From Bacillaceae bacterium (GTDB lineage Bacteria > Bacillota > Bacilli > Bacillales_A > Planococcaceae), in the NCBI GenBank assembly GCA_030149685.1, contig JASLGI010000210.1:1-20262 (forward strand): DNA of 20,262 nt, in the 5' to 3' direction. Of the stretch, positions 6,437 to 14,584 are shown one piece after another (position 1 is the stretch's first letter; every line of letters begins with the position of its first letter). A program made the translations under genes and the position numbers. The notes beneath the pieces were generated by a model, which was not told the DNA's origin, searched no databases, and saw only the letters and a list, made by a program, of their open reading frames with translations.

Positions 6437-7399
6437 ATGGGAAAGAAAAAAGAGAAAAATAAATTCATTCAGAAAAAAGACGAATTTATGGAAGAGACGA
6501 AAGTCGGACAATTTATCGGTGATGTGAGTGAAAAAGAAATAGAAGAGTTTGATACAACGACGACGGATGGTTTTATTAAACAATTTATCGTTCGTCTTCA
6601 AAAAGTAGATATTAGCGGGCTCGGTTCGCAGCTCGCTTTCTTCTTTTTATTATCACTTTTCCCCTTACTTATTTTCCTCATGACACTTCTTCCGTTTTTG
6701 AATTTAGATCATATGCAAATATTTGAGTTTATTCATGACTATGCACCGGAAAATGTCGCATCCCTCATTGAAACGACATTGAAAGAAGTGTTAGAAACAC
6801 GTAGTGGTGGGTTACTTTCAATTGGTGCGATTGCAACGATTTGGTCCGCTTCAAAAGGAATGAATGCATTAACGAAAGCATTGAATCGTTCGTACTTTGT
6901 AGAGAAAGAACCGAACTTTTTAATTACACGATTAACGGCTGTTTTACTAACGGTTTTATTGATCGGCGTCGTCGTCGTCGTTTTAGCATTTCCGATTTTT
7001 GGAGAGTTTTTAGGATCTATTGTGTTTTCATTTATCGGTGCTGAAGCGCCATTTATCGCTTTGTGGGAACAAGTTCGTTGGACAGTTCCACCGATTTTAA
7101 TATTTGCTGTATTTACGCTTATTTATTGGCTCATTCCGAATCAAAAAATTCCTTTTGTGACGGTGTTACCTGGAGCAATTTTAGCGACAATCGGTTGGAT
7201 TGCAACGTCTTATTTTTTCTCGTACTACATTAGTAATTATGGGAATTACTCAAGTACGTATGGAAGTATCGGGGCAATTATTATTTTAATGATGTGGCTT
7301 TATATTTCCGCAATGATTTTAATCATTTGTGGACAAGTGAATGCAGTTGTCTTTGATCGTCATCGCTTACGACAAATGAAAGAACAATCGAACGAATAA
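6437..7399 (+). CDS. yfkH: YihY/BrkB-family inner membrane protein (YfkH-like)
   Basis: This is a 320-residue integral membrane protein with a charged cytoplasmic N terminus (about 1-45) followed by six hydrophobic segments. The YihY signature is clear: SQLAFFFLLSLFPLLIFLM (about 64-82), WSASKGMNALTKALNRSY (136-153), and NYSSTYGSIGAIIILMMWLYISAMILIICGQVNAV (270-304). Members were once called ribonuclease BN in error; their real function is still unclear. The reading frame extends 45 bases upstream into the preceding gene, but ATG 6437 is preferred because AAAGGAG (6423-6429) precedes it by 7 nt. It is the second gene of the operon and ends at a strong terminator. Confidence 0.9.
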   Translation: MGKKKEKNKFIQKKDEFMEETKVGQFIGDVSEKEIEEFDTTTTDGFIKQFIVRLQKVDISGLGSQLAFFFLLSLFPLLIFLMTLLPFLNLDHMQIFEFIHDYAPENVASLIETTLKEVLETRSGGLLSIGAIATIWSASKGMNALTKALNRSYFVEKEPNFLITRLTAVLLTVLLIGVVVVVLAFPIFGEFLGSIVFSFIGAEAPFIALWEQVRWTVPPILIFAVFTLIYWLIPNQKIPFVTVLPGAILATIGWIATSYFFSYYISNYGNYSSTYGSIGAIIILMMWLYISAMILIICGQVNAVVFDRHRLRQMKEQSNE

Positions 7400-7442
7400 A
7401 AAATCTCGACTCCCCTCATGAAAGGGAAGTCGAGATTTTTTT
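7400..7442. terminator. Bidirectional terminator between yfkH and the P1B ATPase gene
   Basis: AAAAATCTCGACT pairs with AGTCGAGATTTTT, the stem extended by CCC/GGG after one mismatch, around a CATGA-type loop. U-tracts are present on both strands. It overlaps the stop codon region of the ATPase gene. Confidence 0.9.
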
Positions 7443-9369
7443 AATCCATACTATTTAACATGCGTAAACCGTTTAAGATCACGAGAATTGTACTTCCTTC
7501 GTGCCCGATTACTCCGAGTGGAAGTCCGACCATTTGGAAGAAGTTACCGACGATTAATACGGCGATAACAGCAACAGAGAAGAATACGTTTTGTTTAACG
7601 ATTCGTTGCATTTTACGTGATAATTTTACTGTATAAGCGATACGTGATAGTTCGTTTTTCATTAAAACGACATCGGCTGTTTCTAGTGCAACGTCTGTTC
7701 CTTCGCCCATTGCGATACCAGAAGTTGCTGTAGCAAGTGCTGGTGCGTCGTTAATTCCGTCACCGACCATACCGACTTCACCGTCTTCTTTTAATAAACG
7801 GTTCAGTACTTTCATTTTCGTTTCTGGGAGACATTCTGCTTGGTACTCATCAATACCGACTTCTTCAGCAATGACACGTGCTGTCGTTTCATTGTCTCCT
7901 GTGAGCATGACTGTTTTAATGCCTAGCGCCTGTAAGTCTTTAATCGCTTGGACAGCCTCTGGGCGAACCGTATCTTTTAAGGCAGCAGCTGCAATAATAC
8001 CTTCTTCATCTTTCATGAAGAAGACAGTTTTACCTTCAGCTGCGAGTTGCTCAGCAATCCCGTTATTAAATGTAGATGTTAATTGTTCTCCGATAAAGCG
8101 TGGGTTACCGACTAAAATTTCACGTCCGTCTTTGAAGCCACGGAGTCCATGTCCTGGCACGTCTTCAATTTGAATCGAGCGATCAATTGTTACACCATGC
8201 GTATCTGCATATTTGACGATCGCTTGAGCGAGTGGGTGGTTCGATTGTGATTCGATACTTGTAAGAAGAGTTAATGCTTCTTTTTCATCGAAGCCATCAC
8301 GAACGATAAAGTCTGTAACGACTGGCTTCCCTGTCGTCAATGTACCAGTTTTATCAAACGCGATCGTTTTCATTGATCCGAGGTGTTCTAAGTGAACGCC
8401 GCCTTTAAATAATACGCCACGTTTTGCCCCGTTAGAAATAGCAGCAAGTGTTGCTGGCATAATCGAAGCCATGAGCGCACAAGGGCTTGCAACGACGAGC
8501 AATACGATCGCACGATAGATCGACTCTTCCCACGTCCAACCGAGCAAGTAATGTGGAACAAACATCATAAGAATAGTCGCTGCAACGACGATTTTCACGT
8601 ATTTCCCTTCAAAGCGTTCGATAAATTGTTGAGAAGGTGATTTCGCATCTTGTGCTTCTTGTACCATTTGAATAATTTTATGGAAAAGTGTTTCTGTACT
8701 TGGTTTTGTCATTTCCATTTCGATCGCGCCGCTCATATTTACAGTACCTGCGAAAAGTTCATCTCCTTCTTCTGCAGTTACTGGTACCGATTCACCGTTG
8801 ATTGCTGACATGTCGATAGACGTTGTACCATTTGTAATGACACCGTCAACAGGAATGCGTTCACCAGGGCGAACACGTAATTTTGCGCCGACTTCTAATG
8901 AATCAATCAATACTTTTACTTCTGAACCGTCTGGTTGGATGAGCCAAGCTTCTTCTGGTTGCATATCCATTAAAGCAGAAATTTCTTGGTGGCTTTTTCC
9001 GAGTGTGTATGTTTCGAGTGCTCCACTAATAGCGAAGATGAAAATTAAAATAGCACCCTCTGTCCAGTAGCCGATAGCAGCTGCTCCGACAGCGGCGAAA
9101 ACCATTAACATTTCAACGTTTAGTTCTTTATTGGCAATCGTTTCCTCGATACCTTCTTTCGCTTTTGCGAATCCTCCGATAATAAAGGCGATGACGTAAA
9201 CGACAATCGATGCCGTTTCGAGATCTTTATATCCGAGATACCAAGCGATAGCGATGAGAATACCAGCGACAATTGCTGCTGTTAACTCAACTTTCGCTTC
9301 CCAATTCGCAGAACGCTTTTTCTCAGGTTCTTTTGATTTTTCGATATTACGTTCTACACAAGTTGTCAT
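7441..9369 (-). CDS. pfeT: P1B-4-type heavy-metal-exporting ATPase (PfeT/ZosA-like)
   Basis: This 642-residue P-type ATPase pumps a transition metal out of the cytoplasm. It lacks an N-terminal heavy-metal-associated domain. The transmembrane metal site is SPC (295-297), and the last helix carries HEGST (from His623). SPC plus HEG-T marks subgroup P1B-4 (Fe, Co, Zn). Catalytic parts are complete: NGES actuator loop (about 191-194), DKTGT with phosphorylated Asp339, the HPLA motif in SNHPLAQAI, and GDGINDAP. Length and missing N-terminal domain match B. subtilis PfeT (formerly ZosA/YkvW), a PerR-controlled ferrous iron exporter. A PerR-like box upstream supports this. GGAGGAG lies 6 nt before the ATG. 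Metal specificity is inferred; zinc or cobalt remains possible. Confidence 0.85.
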   Translation of the reverse strand: MTTCVERNIEKSKEPEKKRSANWEAKVELTAAIVAGILIAIAWYLGYKDLETASIVVYVIAFIIGGFAKAKEGIEETIANKELNVEMLMVFAAVGAAAIGYWTEGAILIFIFAISGALETYTLGKSHQEISALMDMQPEEAWLIQPDGSEVKVLIDSLEVGAKLRVRPGERIPVDGVITNGTTSIDMSAINGESVPVTAEEGDELFAGTVNMSGAIEMEMTKPSTETLFHKIIQMVQEAQDAKSPSQQFIERFEGKYVKIVVAATILMMFVPHYLLGWTWEESIYRAIVLLVVASPCALMASIMPATLAAISNGAKRGVLFKGGVHLEHLGSMKTIAFDKTGTLTTGKPVVTDFIVRDGFDEKEALTLLTSIESQSNHPLAQAIVKYADTHGVTIDRSIQIEDVPGHGLRGFKDGREILVGNPRFIGEQLTSTFNNGIAEQLAAEGKTVFFMKDEEGIIAAAALKDTVRPEAVQAIKDLQALGIKTVMLTGDNETTARVIAEEVGIDEYQAECLPETKMKVLNRLLKEDGEVGMVGDGINDAPALATATSGIAMGEGTDVALETADVVLMKNELSRIAYTVKLSRKMQRIVKQNVFFSVAVIAVLIVGNFFQMVGLPLGVIGHEGSTILVILNGLRMLNSMD

Positions 9370-9457
9370 ATGTAACTCCTCCTAATTGATAATTCGTTTC
9401 ATTTGGTAGTTTTTTATTGTAGTCAATGAAAGTTGGTATCATCGACTCTCTTGCAAT

Positions 9458-9529
9458 TGATAACGGTTATTGATAATTATTTCTTCTTTATAATCATTAC
9501 TGTTTACTATATTACTCCAATCGGTAATA
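9458..9529 (-). promoter_or_regulatory. PerR/Fur-like operator region upstream of the ATPase gene
   Basis: TTATAATCATTACTG (9488-9502) matches the PerR consensus TTATAATnATTATAA at 11 of 14 positions and shares its first 13 bases with the perR operator in this window. Nearby are an inverted repeat ATAAC-G-GTTAT (9460-9470) within a TGATAAC/GTTATTG frame, and TATTAC/GTAATA (9510-9515 with 9524-9529). No unambiguous -35/-10 pair could be picked. Confidence 0.55.
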
Positions 9530-9553
9530 ATTGCAATAGTTATGAATTGAAAA

Positions 9554-9590
9554 GACGAAAAAAACCGCAACAGATGTGAACGTTGCGGTT
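9554..9590 (-). terminator. Terminator of the yfhF-like gene
   Basis: A 9-bp stem AACCGCAAC/GTTGCGGTT (9563-9571 with 9582-9590) has a 10-base loop. On the minus strand a run of Ts follows. A second small hairpin GAGAATA/TATTCTC lies just upstream, before the gene's stop. Confidence 0.85.
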
Positions 9591-9628
9591 CGTTATCAAT
9601 TAGGAGAGAGAATAAAAGCTATTCTCAA

Positions 9629-10519
9629 TTAGAGTAAGTCTTTTAAAGCATCTTGCAGTTGAGGATATAAAAATTTGTAACCATTGTCTTCTAACACTTT
9701 CGGAACGACACATTGCCCTTTTAATGCAATTTCTGCTTTTTCACCGAGTACGATATGGAGTAAAAAAGCAGGTACTGGGAACCAATGCGGTCGGTGTAAC
9801 ACTTTTCCAATCGTGTGGCCAAACTCATCCATACGAACAGGGTTTGGTGCTGTTAAATTCACAGGTCCTGAAATTTGTTCGTTTTCGATGAAAAAGGCGA
9901 TCGATTGTACGATGTCTTGAATATGCACCCATGACACCCATTGACGCCCGCTACCGACTCGTCCACCACCGAATAGTTTATATGGAAGAGACATCATCGG
10001 TAAGGCGCCTCCTTTACTTGATAAAACGATACCGAAACGCATGAACACTGTTCGAATCCCGTCTACTCGTTGAAGTGTAGATGTGAGACGTTCCCAATCT
10101 CGAACGGTTTGTGCTAAAAAGTGTTCATTTTCAATGGCGCTCGTTTCGTCGTAAACAGCTGTTTCAGAAAATGGGTAAATGCCTGTTGCGCTCGCTTGGA
10201 AAATCGCTTTCGGTTGATAGTCATTTGCTCGGATCATGTCAATCAATGCATTCGTCGCGTCCATTCGACTATTGTAAATTGCTTGTTTATGTTTTTCTGT
10301 CCAACGCCCTTCATTAATCGAAGCCCCAGCTAAGTGTACATAATAATCGATCGGTGGGAGATCTGTCGGTGTTTCTCCTTGCAACCATTCGATTTGGCTA
10401 TACGGAGAAGATGGATCTTTTTTTCGCGTGAAAATGTGAACGATATGCCCTTCGTTTTTAAAGTGTTCAGCAACTGCTTGACCGACGAGTCCTGAACCTC
10501 CTGTAATTCCAATATGCAT
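9629..10519 (-). CDS. yfhF: TIGR01777 family NAD(P)-binding epimerase-like protein (YfhF)
   Basis: This is a 296-residue extended short-chain dehydrogenase-type protein. The N-terminal Rossmann loop TGGSGLVGQAV (Gly7, Gly10, Gly13) binds the dinucleotide. 'YYVHLAGASINEGRWTEKHKQAIYNSR' and 'FQASATGIYPF' are typical of the TIGR01777 group (YfcH/YfhF/SDR39U1). The C-terminal part 'GPVNLTAPNPVRMDEFGHTIGKVLHRPHWFPVPAFLLHIVLGEKAE' belongs to its DUF1731 extension. The substrate is unknown. ATG 10517-10519 is preferred over one 9 bases upstream, since GGGG of the Shine-Dalgarno abuts the latter. The gene diverges from recX exactly as in B. subtilis. Confidence 0.92.
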   Translation of the reverse strand: MHIGITGGSGLVGQAVAEHFKNEGHIVHIFTRKKDPSSPYSQIEWLQGETPTDLPPIDYYVHLAGASINEGRWTEKHKQAIYNSRMDATNALIDMIRANDYQPKAIFQASATGIYPFSETAVYDETSAIENEHFLAQTVRDWERLTSTLQRVDGIRTVFMRFGIVLSSKGGALPMMSLPYKLFGGGRVGSGRQWVSWVHIQDIVQSIAFFIENEQISGPVNLTAPNPVRMDEFGHTIGKVLHRPHWFPVPAFLLHIVLGEKAEIALKGQCVVPKVLEDNGYKFLYPQLQDALKDLL

Positions 10520-10540
10520 AAAAAACATCCCCTTTCTATG

Positions 10541-10592
10541 ATTATTGTAACAGTAACAGGTATACTAGTATATGTCGAAAGGAGGCACATCG
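10541..10592. promoter_or_regulatory. Divergent yfhF/recX promoter region with 12-bp palindrome
   Basis: TATACTAGTATA (10561-10572) is perfectly symmetric, so each strand presents TATACT, a good -10 hexamer. No convincing -35 stands at 16-18 bases on either side. The recX Shine-Dalgarno AAAGGAGG follows directly. Confidence 0.35.
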
Positions 10593-11408
10593 ATGGCAGT
10601 CATTACGAAAATTACGCGTCAGAAGCGTAATGAAGAACGTTACAATATTTTTTTAAATGATGAATATGCATTTAGTGTCGATGAGTCTGTACTCGTCAAA
10701 TACCGATTAACAAAAGGAATGACGATCGATGAATGGACATTAGGCGAATTGACATATGAAGATGAAATTGAAAAAGCCTTTCAACGTGGTGTTGATTATG
10801 TCAGCTATCGCATGCGAAGTGAGCTCGAAGTGAAACAACATTTATTAAAAAAAGAGTTCGGAGAAGCAGTAATACTCGAAGCGTTAGCGAAAATGAAGCG
10901 TGTCCAACTGCTCGATGATTACGCATTTGCTGTTGCATATATGCGTACACAATGGCGCAGCGGAAAGAAAGGTCCGTCGTTAATTCGACGAGAGCTTTCA
11001 CAAAAAGGGATTGACCGGTCCATACAGGAGGAAGTTATGAGTCAGTACGATGAAACATCTCAATATGAAGCTGCAATGAAACTTGCCGAAAATACGAAGC
11101 GTTCGAATGAGCGTCATGCTCCAGAAGCAGTAAAGCGAAAAATTTATCAGCGACTTTTACGTAAAGGATATTCATCAGATCTTATTCAACAAGTAATCGA
11201 TGAGATTGACATTGAGCGGGAAGAAGATGAATGGACAGAAATTGTCGAACGTGAAGGGGAAAAAGCGTGGCAACGTCACTCGCGTAAATATAGTGGATAC
11301 GATCGGAGCATGCGTGTAAAACAAGCCCTTTATCGAAAAGGAATTCCTTTTGAAAAAATCGATGAATTTATAGAAATGAAGGAGAATGAAGAAGATGTCA
11401 CATCTTGA
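10593..11408 (+). CDS. recX: Recombination regulator RecX
   Basis: RecX binds RecA filaments and modulates their activity during recombination and SOS. The 271-residue product has the Firmicutes length and the opening MAVITKITRQKRNEERYNIFLNDEYAFSVDESVL. The core of three-helix repeats follows: 'YRMRSELEVKQHLLKKEF...LLDDYAFAVAYMRTQWRSGKKGPSLIRRELSQKGI', then 'IYQRLLRKGYSSDLIQQVIDEI', then 'YDRSMRVKQALYRKGIPFEKIDEFIE'. ATG 10593 is chosen because AAAGGAGG precedes it; an earlier ATG overlaps that site. Its 3' end overlaps yfhH by 14 bases, pointing to translational coupling. Order recX-yfhH with divergent yfhF is as in B. subtilis. Confidence 0.94.
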   Translation: MAVITKITRQKRNEERYNIFLNDEYAFSVDESVLVKYRLTKGMTIDEWTLGELTYEDEIEKAFQRGVDYVSYRMRSELEVKQHLLKKEFGEAVILEALAKMKRVQLLDDYAFAVAYMRTQWRSGKKGPSLIRRELSQKGIDRSIQEEVMSQYDETSQYEAAMKLAENTKRSNERHAPEAVKRKIYQRLLRKGYSSDLIQQVIDEIDIEREEDEWTEIVEREGEKAWQRHSRKYSGYDRSMRVKQALYRKGIPFEKIDEFIEMKENEEDVTS

Positions 11409-11727
11409 TAAATCATATGACGATATGACAGAACATGAAATTCGTCAACGTATGGCGTATTACCGTGAAAAAGCACGTAAAGCTCAACAACTAGGAGTTA
11501 TTAACGAGTTTGCTGTTTATCAACAAAAAATGATCATTGCTCAATCTCACTTAGTCGACTTATCGACAATTATTCCAGGAGAAGTGTATCGAATTGAAGG
11601 AGAGCCAGGTGTATATTTTCAAGTTGATTATTTAAAAGGACGTTTCGCTTGGGGATATCGTTTAGGTGAAAAGACAGAAATCGAAGCACTTCCGGTTGCA
11701 TTACTTACACCTGTAAAAGTGATTTAA
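11395..11727 (+). CDS. yfhH: YfhH family protein (DUF1811)
   Basis: This is a 110-residue cytoplasmic protein. The N-terminal helical half reads DMTEHEIRQRMAYYREKARKAQQLGVINEFAVYQQKMIIAQSHL. The small beta-rich C-terminal half reads PGEVYRIEGEPGVYFQVDYLKGRFAWGYRLG. This is the DUF1811/YfhH pattern. AAGGAG (11379-11384) is 10 nt from the ATG at 11395 but only one base from the ATG at 11386, so the later start is used; it lies inside the end of recX. The biochemical role is unknown; the steady pairing with recX suggests co-expression rather than a proven shared task. Confidence 0.9.
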   Translation: MSHLDKSYDDMTEHEIRQRMAYYREKARKAQQLGVINEFAVYQQKMIIAQSHLVDLSTIIPGEVYRIEGEPGVYFQVDYLKGRFAWGYRLGEKTEIEALPVALLTPVKVI

Positions 11728-11732
11728 CGATA

Positions 11733-11765
11733 AAAAAGGCTGCCGGTTATCCGTGCAGCCTTTTT
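11733..11765. terminator. Bidirectional terminator between yfhH and yfhP
   Basis: A perfect 11-bp stem AAAAAGGCTGC/GCAGCCTTTTT (11733-11743 with 11755-11765) lies between two converging genes, with U-tracts on both strands. Confidence 0.93.
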
Positions 11766-11767
11766 CA

Positions 11768-12748
11768 TTATGAATTCGCAATTTTTTGCTGGAGTTTTTC
11801 TTCAGAGAAAATCCACCCTGTATAAGAACCGTGTATATGTTGCTCGTCGTCGACGTGAGCGACAGCGACAAATGGGTAATAACCTTTACTTCTGTAACGT
11901 AAGTCAATGAGACGAACTTCTGTACATCCGTCATCACGACGTTCCATTTCCCAACGGTACGTTGGAGAAAAACCCATAAACACTTGAATGTTCGGGTCTG
12001 TCATTGCTGCTTGTACTGCTGGGTGATCGGTCGGTAATGGCGCTCGGTCGAATTCATCGTAAATGTTAACAGAACGTCCGTAAGCACGCCCGACATAATA
12101 TTTTGTTGGACTAGATGCTGCGACACGCCATTGGAAAAAGCGCATCGTCGGGGCAATGAAAATGTCCGTCGCATCTGGTAATGTAGACCGGACAGCATTT
12201 AAAATTGCTCGTTTCAAAGCAAAACGCGTGATATAATAGACGATTAACGCACCGAGTAAAATAAGCATTGTCCAAACAGGGTCTGTGCCGAACCACCAAA
12301 AACTAAAGGCGATCAAATGCATCGCGAAAATAATCGGGTCAAAGGTGTTAATGACACTTAAAGCGACCCACTTTTTCGAAAATGGTCGCAATGCTTGTGT
12401 GCCATAGGAATTAAATAAGTCGACGAAAACATGTAAAAATACCGCGAGTAATGACCATAAAAGGACATGGGTTAAATTGGCGGAAGAAAAAATGAATGAT
12501 AAGATGACCGTAATTAAAATCGGCCAAAGTAAAACCGCTGGAATGGAGTGTGTAATCCCGCGATGATTTTGAATATAGACCGCGTTATTTTTTAATTTTA
12601 ATACGGTGTCTACATCCGGAATGAGTGAACCTACCATTACCCCTGTAACTACGGCATAATACGTTGTCGGTTGTGACGCAACGACAGGATCAATCAAAGC
12701 GAGTCCACTCAATGCAACTCCCATTGCAATATGTGTGCCTGTGTCCAA
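11768..12748 (-). CDS. yfhP: Membrane-bound metal-dependent hydrolase (YfhP, YdjM/LexA-binding family)
   Basis: The 326-residue protein has several membrane segments in its first 200 residues and a soluble C-terminal domain. Likely metal-site residues are His6 (DTGTHIAMG), Asp45 and Asp47 (SLIPDVDT), His62 and His67 (NHRGITHS), and His106 with Asp110 (LHVFVDLFNSYG). All are typical of the YdjM-type membrane hydrolase family. The natural substrate is unknown. The start is a TTG (12746-12748, read on the minus strand): AAAGGAGTGG lies about 5 nt upstream and the residues after it (DTGTHI) fit the family start. It lies tail-to-tail with yfhH and head-to-head with mutY, as in B. subtilis. Confidence 0.9.
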   Translation of the reverse strand: MDTGTHIAMGVALSGLALIDPVVASQPTTYYAVVTGVMVGSLIPDVDTVLKLKNNAVYIQNHRGITHSIPAVLLWPILITVILSFIFSSANLTHVLLWSLLAVFLHVFVDLFNSYGTQALRPFSKKWVALSVINTFDPIIFAMHLIAFSFWWFGTDPVWTMLILLGALIVYYITRFALKRAILNAVRSTLPDATDIFIAPTMRFFQWRVAASSPTKYYVGRAYGRSVNIYDEFDRAPLPTDHPAVQAAMTDPNIQVFMGFSPTYRWEMERRDDGCTEVRLIDLRYRSKGYYPFVAVAHVDDEQHIHGSYTGWIFSEEKLQQKIANS

Positions 12749-12868
12749 AAAACCACTCCTTTAAAAAATAATATATCTAAGCATTCCGAAGAATGGAAAA
12801 GACCTTCTCTCTCCATTATACGTCCAAAAAATAGGAAACGAAAAATATATGCAAAAAGGATGAAAAAA
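12749..12868. promoter_or_regulatory. Divergent yfhP/mutY region
   Basis: On the minus strand a perfect TATAAT (complement of 12815-12820) could serve yfhP, although its -35 is poor. The yfhP leader then contains CATTC-TTCG-GAATG, a 5-bp stem capped by a UUCG tetraloop. On the plus strand only the mutY Shine-Dalgarno AAAAGGA (12854-12860) is clear. Confidence 0.4.
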
Positions 12869-13939
12869 ATGCAAAATATTGAACGATTTCAGAAAGATTT
12901 ACTCCATTGGTACGATGAGGTGAAGCGAGACCTTCCGTGGAGAAAGACGACGAACCCATATTACATATGGATATCCGAAATTATGCTTCAGCAAACACGA
13001 GTTGATACCGTGATTCCGTATTATGAACGTTTTATTGAAAGATTTCCTCGTATAGAAGATTTAGCGAACGCAGAAGAACAAGAAGTATTAAAGTTATGGG
13101 AAGGACTCGGATATTACTCTCGTGCACGTAACTTACGTCTCGGTGCACAACAAGTTGTTGAAAAATATGATGGAGTTGTGCCGGACACACGAAAGGAAAT
13201 TTTAACGATTCGTGGAATCGGCCCATATACGGCGGGAGCAATTTTAAGTATCGCTTATGGGAAACCGGAACACGCTATCGATGGTAATGTTATGCGCGTC
13301 ATGAGCCGGTTATTTTATTTAACAGACGATATTTCCAAAGCGAAGTCGAAAAAAGTGTTTGAAGAAGTAGTGATGAAAACGATGGCCACTGAAGACCCTT
13401 CCTCTTTCAACCAAGCTTTGATGGAACTTGGTGCGACGACATGTACACCGACGAAGCCGATGTGTTTACTCTGTCCAGTCAATGCACATTGTGAAGCATT
13501 AAAAGAAGGCGTACAAGAAGAACTTCCCGTGAAGACGAAAAAGACGAAAGTAAAAGAGAAAATTGTTTTACCTTTCGTTTTAATAAACGAACAAAATGAA
13601 GTGCTCGTGCGTCAACGTCCTAAAGAAGGTTTACTCGCAAATTTATGGGAGTTTCCTTTTATTGAAGTGTCCAAAAAAGAAACGATTCGTGAATCTGTTG
13701 AAAAAATGAGTGGACAATTAGGAATAACGATTAAAGATTATCAACAAGGAGTTTCGTATAAACATATATTTTCTCATCTCATTTGGTATATTACTCCAAT
13801 TTTCGCAGAGGTAGATGGAGCAGAAAGTATAGAAAATATGCATTGGGTCACATGGAAGGGACTTGAAGAATTACCTTTGTCCGTACCTGTATTAAAGACG
13901 ATTGAACAAGTGGAATCACAATGGAATAGTACCACATGA
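12869..13939 (+). CDS. mutY: A/G-specific adenine DNA glycosylase MutY
   Basis: MutY removes adenine mispaired with 8-oxoguanine, preventing G:C to T:A changes. The 356-residue protein has the catalytic Glu37 (ISEIMLQQTRV), a helix-hairpin-helix (about 112-130, ILTIRGIGPYTAGAI) and catalytic Asp138 (AIDGNVMRV). The iron-sulphur ligands Cys192, Cys199, Cys202 and Cys208 are in the exact C-x6-C-x2-C-x5-C spacing. A NUDIX-like C-terminal domain that reads the oxidised base follows, including the FSH loop (YKHIFSHLIWYI). The reading frame is open far upstream, but ATG 12869 is 8 nt from AAAAGGA and gives the normal family length. All catalytic residues are intact. Head-to-head with yfhP as in B. 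subtilis. Confidence 0.96.
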   Translation: MQNIERFQKDLLHWYDEVKRDLPWRKTTNPYYIWISEIMLQQTRVDTVIPYYERFIERFPRIEDLANAEEQEVLKLWEGLGYYSRARNLRLGAQQVVEKYDGVVPDTRKEILTIRGIGPYTAGAILSIAYGKPEHAIDGNVMRVMSRLFYLTDDISKAKSKKVFEEVVMKTMATEDPSSFNQALMELGATTCTPTKPMCLLCPVNAHCEALKEGVQEELPVKTKKTKVKEKIVLPFVLINEQNEVLVRQRPKEGLLANLWEFPFIEVSKKETIRESVEKMSGQLGITIKDYQQGVSYKHIFSHLIWYITPIFAEVDGAESIENMHWVTWKGLEELPLSVPVLKTIEQVESQWNSTT

Positions 13940-14006
13940 AGTGAATTATTGGTATAATGAACAAATAAAAAGAAACGGCACTGAAGAAGGGGTCGGGTGA
14001 TATGAT

Positions 14007-14537
14007 GTGAATATGCCGCAAGAAGGAGAAACACTTCAAATTCATAGTTATAAACATGATGGACATATTCATCGTGTATGGCAAGAGACGATTATATTAT
14101 CAGTAAACGATCCTGTCGTGATCGGTGCGAATAAACGAACGCTTGTAACGGAGTCCGACGGTCGAACGTGGTTGACGAGAGAGCCGGCGATCTGTTACTT
14201 TCATGCGGAACATTGGTTCAATATTATTTGCATGTTACGAAAAGACGGGACGTATTATTATGTCAATATGGGTACGCCGTTTCTTTATGAAAACGGTTGT
14301 ATGAAATATATTGATTATGATTTAGATTTTAAAGTATTTCCAGATATGAGTTATATCGTCTTAGATGAAGATGAGTATGCATTTCATCGGAAGAAAATGA
14401 ACTATCCGAAAGAATTAGATGCGATCATGGAAAAAGAGATGGACGTACTCGTCAGTTGGGTAAAAGAAAGAAAAGGTCCTTTTGCTCCGAAGTTTATTGA
14501 TCGTTGGACGAAAAAATATTATGAACAAAAAGAGTAG
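14007..14537 (+). CDS. ygaC: DUF402 protein, likely nucleoside tri-/diphosphate phosphatase (YgaC)
   Basis: The product has 176 residues and follows B. subtilis YgaC closely: [92 protein letters not shown], and [13 protein letters not shown]. The DUF402 fold has acidic residues (DYDLD, DEDEY) that bind divalent metal, and a staphylococcal homologue hydrolyses nucleoside tri- and diphosphates. GTG 14007 is taken as the start. GGTGAT (13996-14001), complementary to the 16S tail, is 5 nt away, and the N terminus then aligns with YgaC. An ATG two codons later is the alternative. A terminator separates it from the downstream ABC exporter gene. Confidence 0.88.
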   Translation: MNMPQEGETLQIHSYKHDGHIHRVWQETIILSVNDPVVIGANKRTLVTESDGRTWLTREPAICYFHAEHWFNIICMLRKDGTYYYVNMGTPFLYENGCMKYIDYDLDFKVFPDMSYIVLDEDEYAFHRKKMNYPKELDAIMEKEMDVLVSWVKERKGPFAPKFIDRWTKKYYEQKE

Positions 14538-14539
14538 AT

Positions 14540-14568
14540 GCCTCGCTGCTAGAGCAGCAGGCTTTTTT
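14540..14568 (+). terminator. Terminator after ygaC
   Basis: GCCT-C-GCTGCT pairs with AGCAGC-AGGC with one bulged base, followed by six Ts. It ends just before the Shine-Dalgarno of the ABC exporter gene. Confidence 0.8.
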
Positions 14569-14584
14569 GTTAGGAGGAAAAGGG

